Part shown: piece after piece, positions 6,815 to 8,634 of the stretch
How positions within the stretch are numbered: the first letter of the stretch is position 1
Layout: the number at the start of each line of letters is the position of its first letter
Assembly (NCBI GenBank): GCA_030754395.1
Contig: JASMAJ010000028.1
Location: forward strand, 1-8,634
Direction: 5' to 3'
DNA from: Candidatus Thalassarchaeaceae archaeon
GTDB taxonomy: Archaea > Thermoplasmatota > Poseidoniia > Poseidoniales > Thalassarchaeaceae
Length of the DNA: 8,634 bases
Notes under the pieces: generated by a model
The model's input: the letters and a program-made list of their open reading frames with translations, nothing else
Told to the model about the DNA's origin: nothing
Database searches by the model: none
Made by a program: the position numbers and the translations under genes

Positions 6815-8392
6815 TTAAGGTAGTAATTGTTCCAATTTTTCAGAGCCTATTTCGACTAATAACGACGATGCTCGTGGTCCAAATCGTTGCCCTAATACTG
6901 CCCAATATATGGCGGCATAGGCTTCTCTTGCAGGGATATTAGAGGCGTTAATGGAGTCCATAATGGTTTTACTGATTTGCTTTTCATTCCATGAAATTCC
7001 AGATATTGATTGCTTTAGATTAGCAATAAAATTCATCTGTCCCTCATCTAGATTACTTCGTGCATCCTCTGTTAATTTGGACTGAATGACAATTCTAGCA
7101 TCATCTGGGAAATGTACACTGTTAATCCAGTAGCGCATACGGGAGAGCCTGTCTTTCAGAGCATTACTTGGATTTGGCTCGAAAATATGGCCACTTTCAA
7201 AAAGAGAGGCCCAAATGTCATCATCACTCGATTTAATCTGAGCGAGCATTGCAAGGTGTCTGAACGAGACTCCTGCCAAAGAGTCACTTGGGTCAGCGCC
7301 ATGACTTACTTGACTAAGTCTAAGCGCTGCAACTTGAGTATCTCTAGCAACTCGTTGTCTTTTGTTTAATTCATCATCACTTCCAGTAGGTGGATTAGCT
7401 ACTAACCTCTCGTACTCATCAGCCATTTGGAATAGTGCTGGTCCTGTATTGAAATCAATATGCTTGTTCATTTTCGAGCCCGCAATGAGATAACGTAGAA
7501 TTTCTGGTGGTACAAGAGATAATGCTTCAATGGGCCCAATTGTGTTTCCTGTAGAGGAGGACATTGGTCCTGACCCCTTCAACTGAATCCATTCATAGAC
7601 CATCTTTGCAGGTGGCTTGTCTCCTAATATTCGGCAAATAGGTAAACCAGTATCAAAGGAACCACCCGAAGCTCCATGGTCTTTACCAGCGGGTTCACAA
7701 GTGATTCCGTGAATCCCCCATCTAGCTGCCCAGTCAATTCTCCATGGCAATTTTCCCTCTGCCTTTCGAATATCTGCTGAGCCGGATTTTCCATGCCTAT
7801 CAGTCCAGTGAACATACGGTTTTTCATACTCAGTAACCGTTACTCCATCCATACTTCCATCTGATCCAAGAGGTTTGAATGGAAACCATTCATCAGGTAG
7901 TTCCCTACCTGAAATTTCCTCAATAATACCTCTAATCTCATTTGAATTCTCTATTGCCGCATTAATTTTTCCTGCAAATTCACCATTTTCATAAGTTTGG
8001 TGATTCATTACAATTTCGGGAGAAACCCCAATTTGTCGAAGTGCCTCTAGGAATGGTTCTAGGAAATGCTCCGCATATGAAACACCTCCTTGACTAGGAG
8101 TACCATCAGGATTTGGCGCTGGAATATTTGCAAGAGGATAACCAATGTATTGTTCATATTCTTTAGAAAGGAATGGATAGACTTTCCTTAATGGATCCAT
8201 TGAATCTACAATGAAGATATATCTTGAATTTAATCCTGCATCTAAACAAGCCCGATGAATCATTTCAGCTGAAAGAATCTCTCTCAGGTGACCTATGTGG
8301 AATTCTCCGGAGGGTGTTATCCCAGATGCTGCGACCAGATTTTCTCCACATTCAAGTTTCAGTCGCTGAGCAGTAAAGTCCGCCCAGTGCAT
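6815..8392 (-). CDS. lysK: Class I lysyl-tRNA synthetase
   Basis: This cytoplasmic enzyme attaches lysine to tRNA-Lys. It belongs to the class I LysRS type found in most archaea and some bacteria, unrelated to the class II LysS. The 525 residues have family-typical length. The Rossmann catalytic domain carries SGEFHIGHLRE with an exact HIGH at 32-35, the DSMDPLRKVYPFL region (63-75), DIRKAEGKLPWRIDW (207-221), EPAGKDHGASGGSFDTG, and the KMSKS-equivalent GPMSSSTGN (Met277). The C-terminal helical anticodon-binding region ends with AREAYAAIYWAVLGQRFGPRA. Two oddities stand out. The 170-205 segment, where many relatives have cysteine pairs binding zinc, has no cysteine (PLGS, TDRHG). The signature loop has no lysine. 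GAGGTAG (8404-8398) lies 5 nt before the ATG and overlaps the upstream gene's stop. The gene appears to be second in an operon with the phosphoribosyltransferase. It converges on carB with a 6-nt gap. Confidence 0.97.
   Translation of the reverse strand: MHWADFTAQRLKLECGENLVAASGITPSGEFHIGHLREILSAEMIHRACLDAGLNSRYIFIVDSMDPLRKVYPFLSKEYEQYIGYPLANIPAPNPDGTPSQGGVSYAEHFLEPFLEALRQIGVSPEIVMNHQTYENGEFAGKINAAIENSNEIRGIIEEISGRELPDEWFPFKPLGSDGSMDGVTVTEYEKPYVHWTDRHGKSGSADIRKAEGKLPWRIDWAARWGIHGITCEPAGKDHGASGGSFDTGLPICRILGDKPPAKMVYEWIQLKGSGPMSSSTGNTIGPIEALSLVPPEILRYLIAGSKMNKHIDFNTGPALFQMADEYERLVANPPTGSDDELNKRQRVARDTQVAALRLSQVSHGADPSDSLAGVSFRHLAMLAQIKSSDDDIWASLFESGHIFEPNPSNALKDRLSRMRYWINSVHFPDDARIVIQSKLTEDARSNLDEGQMNFIANLKQSISGISWNEKQISKTIMDSINASNIPAREAYAAIYWAVLGQRFGPRASSLLVEIGSEKLEQLLP
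6836..6840 (+). terminator. Possible T-run terminator for the carAB transcript
   Basis: TTTTT lies about 30 nt past the carB stop, preceded by an AT-rich stretch. Archaeal polymerases stop at oligo-T tracts without needing a hairpin. It falls inside the antisense of the lysK 3' end, since no other room exists between the convergent genes. A single short T-run is weak evidence. Confidence 0.25.
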
Positions 8393-8397
8393 TGAAT

Positions 8398-8404
8398 CTA
8401 CCTC
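8398..8404 (-). promoter_or_regulatory. lysK ribosome binding site overlapping the upstream stop codon
   Basis: GAGGTAG on the minus strand lies 5 nt before the lysK ATG. Its first two bases (GA) are the end of the TGA stop of the upstream gene. Terminating ribosomes would therefore sit on the lysK initiation region, which argues for one transcript and coupled translation. Confidence 0.7.
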
Positions 8405-8634
8405 AAACAGTTACAACTCGTACGAGTCCACGAAGAGGGACTCCTTCGATTTCATTCATCTCAGTTTTATTTGCTAATACCAAACAAAGTTTTACTTCTG
8501 CACCTGCACTTTTTAGGTACTGAATGGTCTTTCGCATGGTTGTACCACTAGATACAACATCATCTACGACAACAACACGCTTTCCACCTACGCTAGCAAA
8601 TACATCAGAGAGGTGACCTCCCTCGGATTCACTG
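8403..8634 (-). CDS. Type I phosphoribosyltransferase, GfcR/PyrE-like, partial (5' end beyond the window)
   Basis: Only the last 76 codons are visible. They contain the PRPP-binding signature of type I phosphoribosyltransferases, VVVVDDVVSSGTTM, preceded by SVGGKR. After it come a helix (RKTIQYLKSAGAEV), a strand (KLCLVLANKTE) and a close, EIEGVPLRGLVRVVTV. The FASVxGKR lead-in and the EIxGVPxxxLxRV ending are what I remember of the archaeal PyrE-like group (COG0856), which includes GfcR. Those proteins carry an N-terminal helix-turn-helix and act as purine- or PRPP-responsive transcription regulators. The diagnostic N-terminus is outside the window, so true orotate phosphoribosyltransferase (PyrE) or adenine phosphoribosyltransferase remain possible; carAB nearby would suit a PyrE. 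The TGA stop is 10 nt from lysK. Confidence 0.75.
   Translation of the reverse strand, partial: SESEGGHLSDVFASVGGKRVVVVDDVVSSGTTMRKTIQYLKSAGAEVKLCLVLANKTEMNEIEGVPLRGLVRVVTV

Noticed and set aside
7112..7369. Plus-strand open frame of 85 codons inside lysK.
   Set aside because: It is antisense to the LysK C-terminal domain and has no ribosome binding site or motif support.
1..8634. Mobile elements, CRISPR arrays, toxin-antitoxin pairs or defence islands.
   Set aside because: No repeat arrays, transposase motifs or terminal inverted repeats are seen. All space is taken by core metabolic and translation genes plus one membrane protein.

Overview
The window looks archaeal, most likely euryarchaeal. 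It encodes a class I lysyl-tRNA synthetase, a Trm56-type tRNA ribose methyltransferase (an archaeal family) and the tail of what looks like a GfcR/PyrE-like phosphoribosyltransferase. The genes are tightly packed, overlapping or nearly so, with GAGGTG-type ribosome binding sites and moderately AT-rich codon use. A folate-using marine lineage such as Marine Group II/III (Poseidoniales-like) would fit, but that placement is inference from gene content and style.

Layout. (1) Minus strand, from the left edge to 779: dihydropteroate synthase (folP), cut by the window edge just before its RVHDV-type C-terminal motif. It is not bounded by a stop inside the window, so it is easy to miss. (2) A short divergent intergenic region, about 780-855, holds a TATA-like element almost equidistant from two start codons and a perfect 7-bp inverted repeat. 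(3) Plus strand, 856-6808: a compact run of an unrecognised four-helix membrane protein, trm56, carA and carB. Junctions are a 4-nt gap (membrane protein to trm56), an 8-nt overlap (trm56/carA, ATGACTAA) and a 1-nt overlap (carA/carB, TGATG). (4) Minus strand, right edge to 6815: the 3' end of a type I phosphoribosyltransferase followed 10 nt later by lysK. This pair converges on carB with only 6 nt between stop codons.

Functionally, carA and carB make carbamoyl phosphate for pyrimidines and arginine. FolP makes dihydropteroate for folate. Trm56 and LysK serve tRNA modification and charging. The phosphoribosyltransferase is probably a purine-responsive regulator or salvage-type protein. This is mostly core housekeeping DNA: I see no insertion sequence, CRISPR array, tRNA or rRNA, and no convincing new multi-gene system. 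The points worth a second look are the divergent folP/membrane-protein control region, a GC-rich N-terminal extension on CarA with a possible internal promoter and alternative start, insertions in CarA and CarB, a LysK that appears to lack the usual zinc-site cysteines and the KMSKS lysines, and the uncharacterised membrane protein heading the carAB run.
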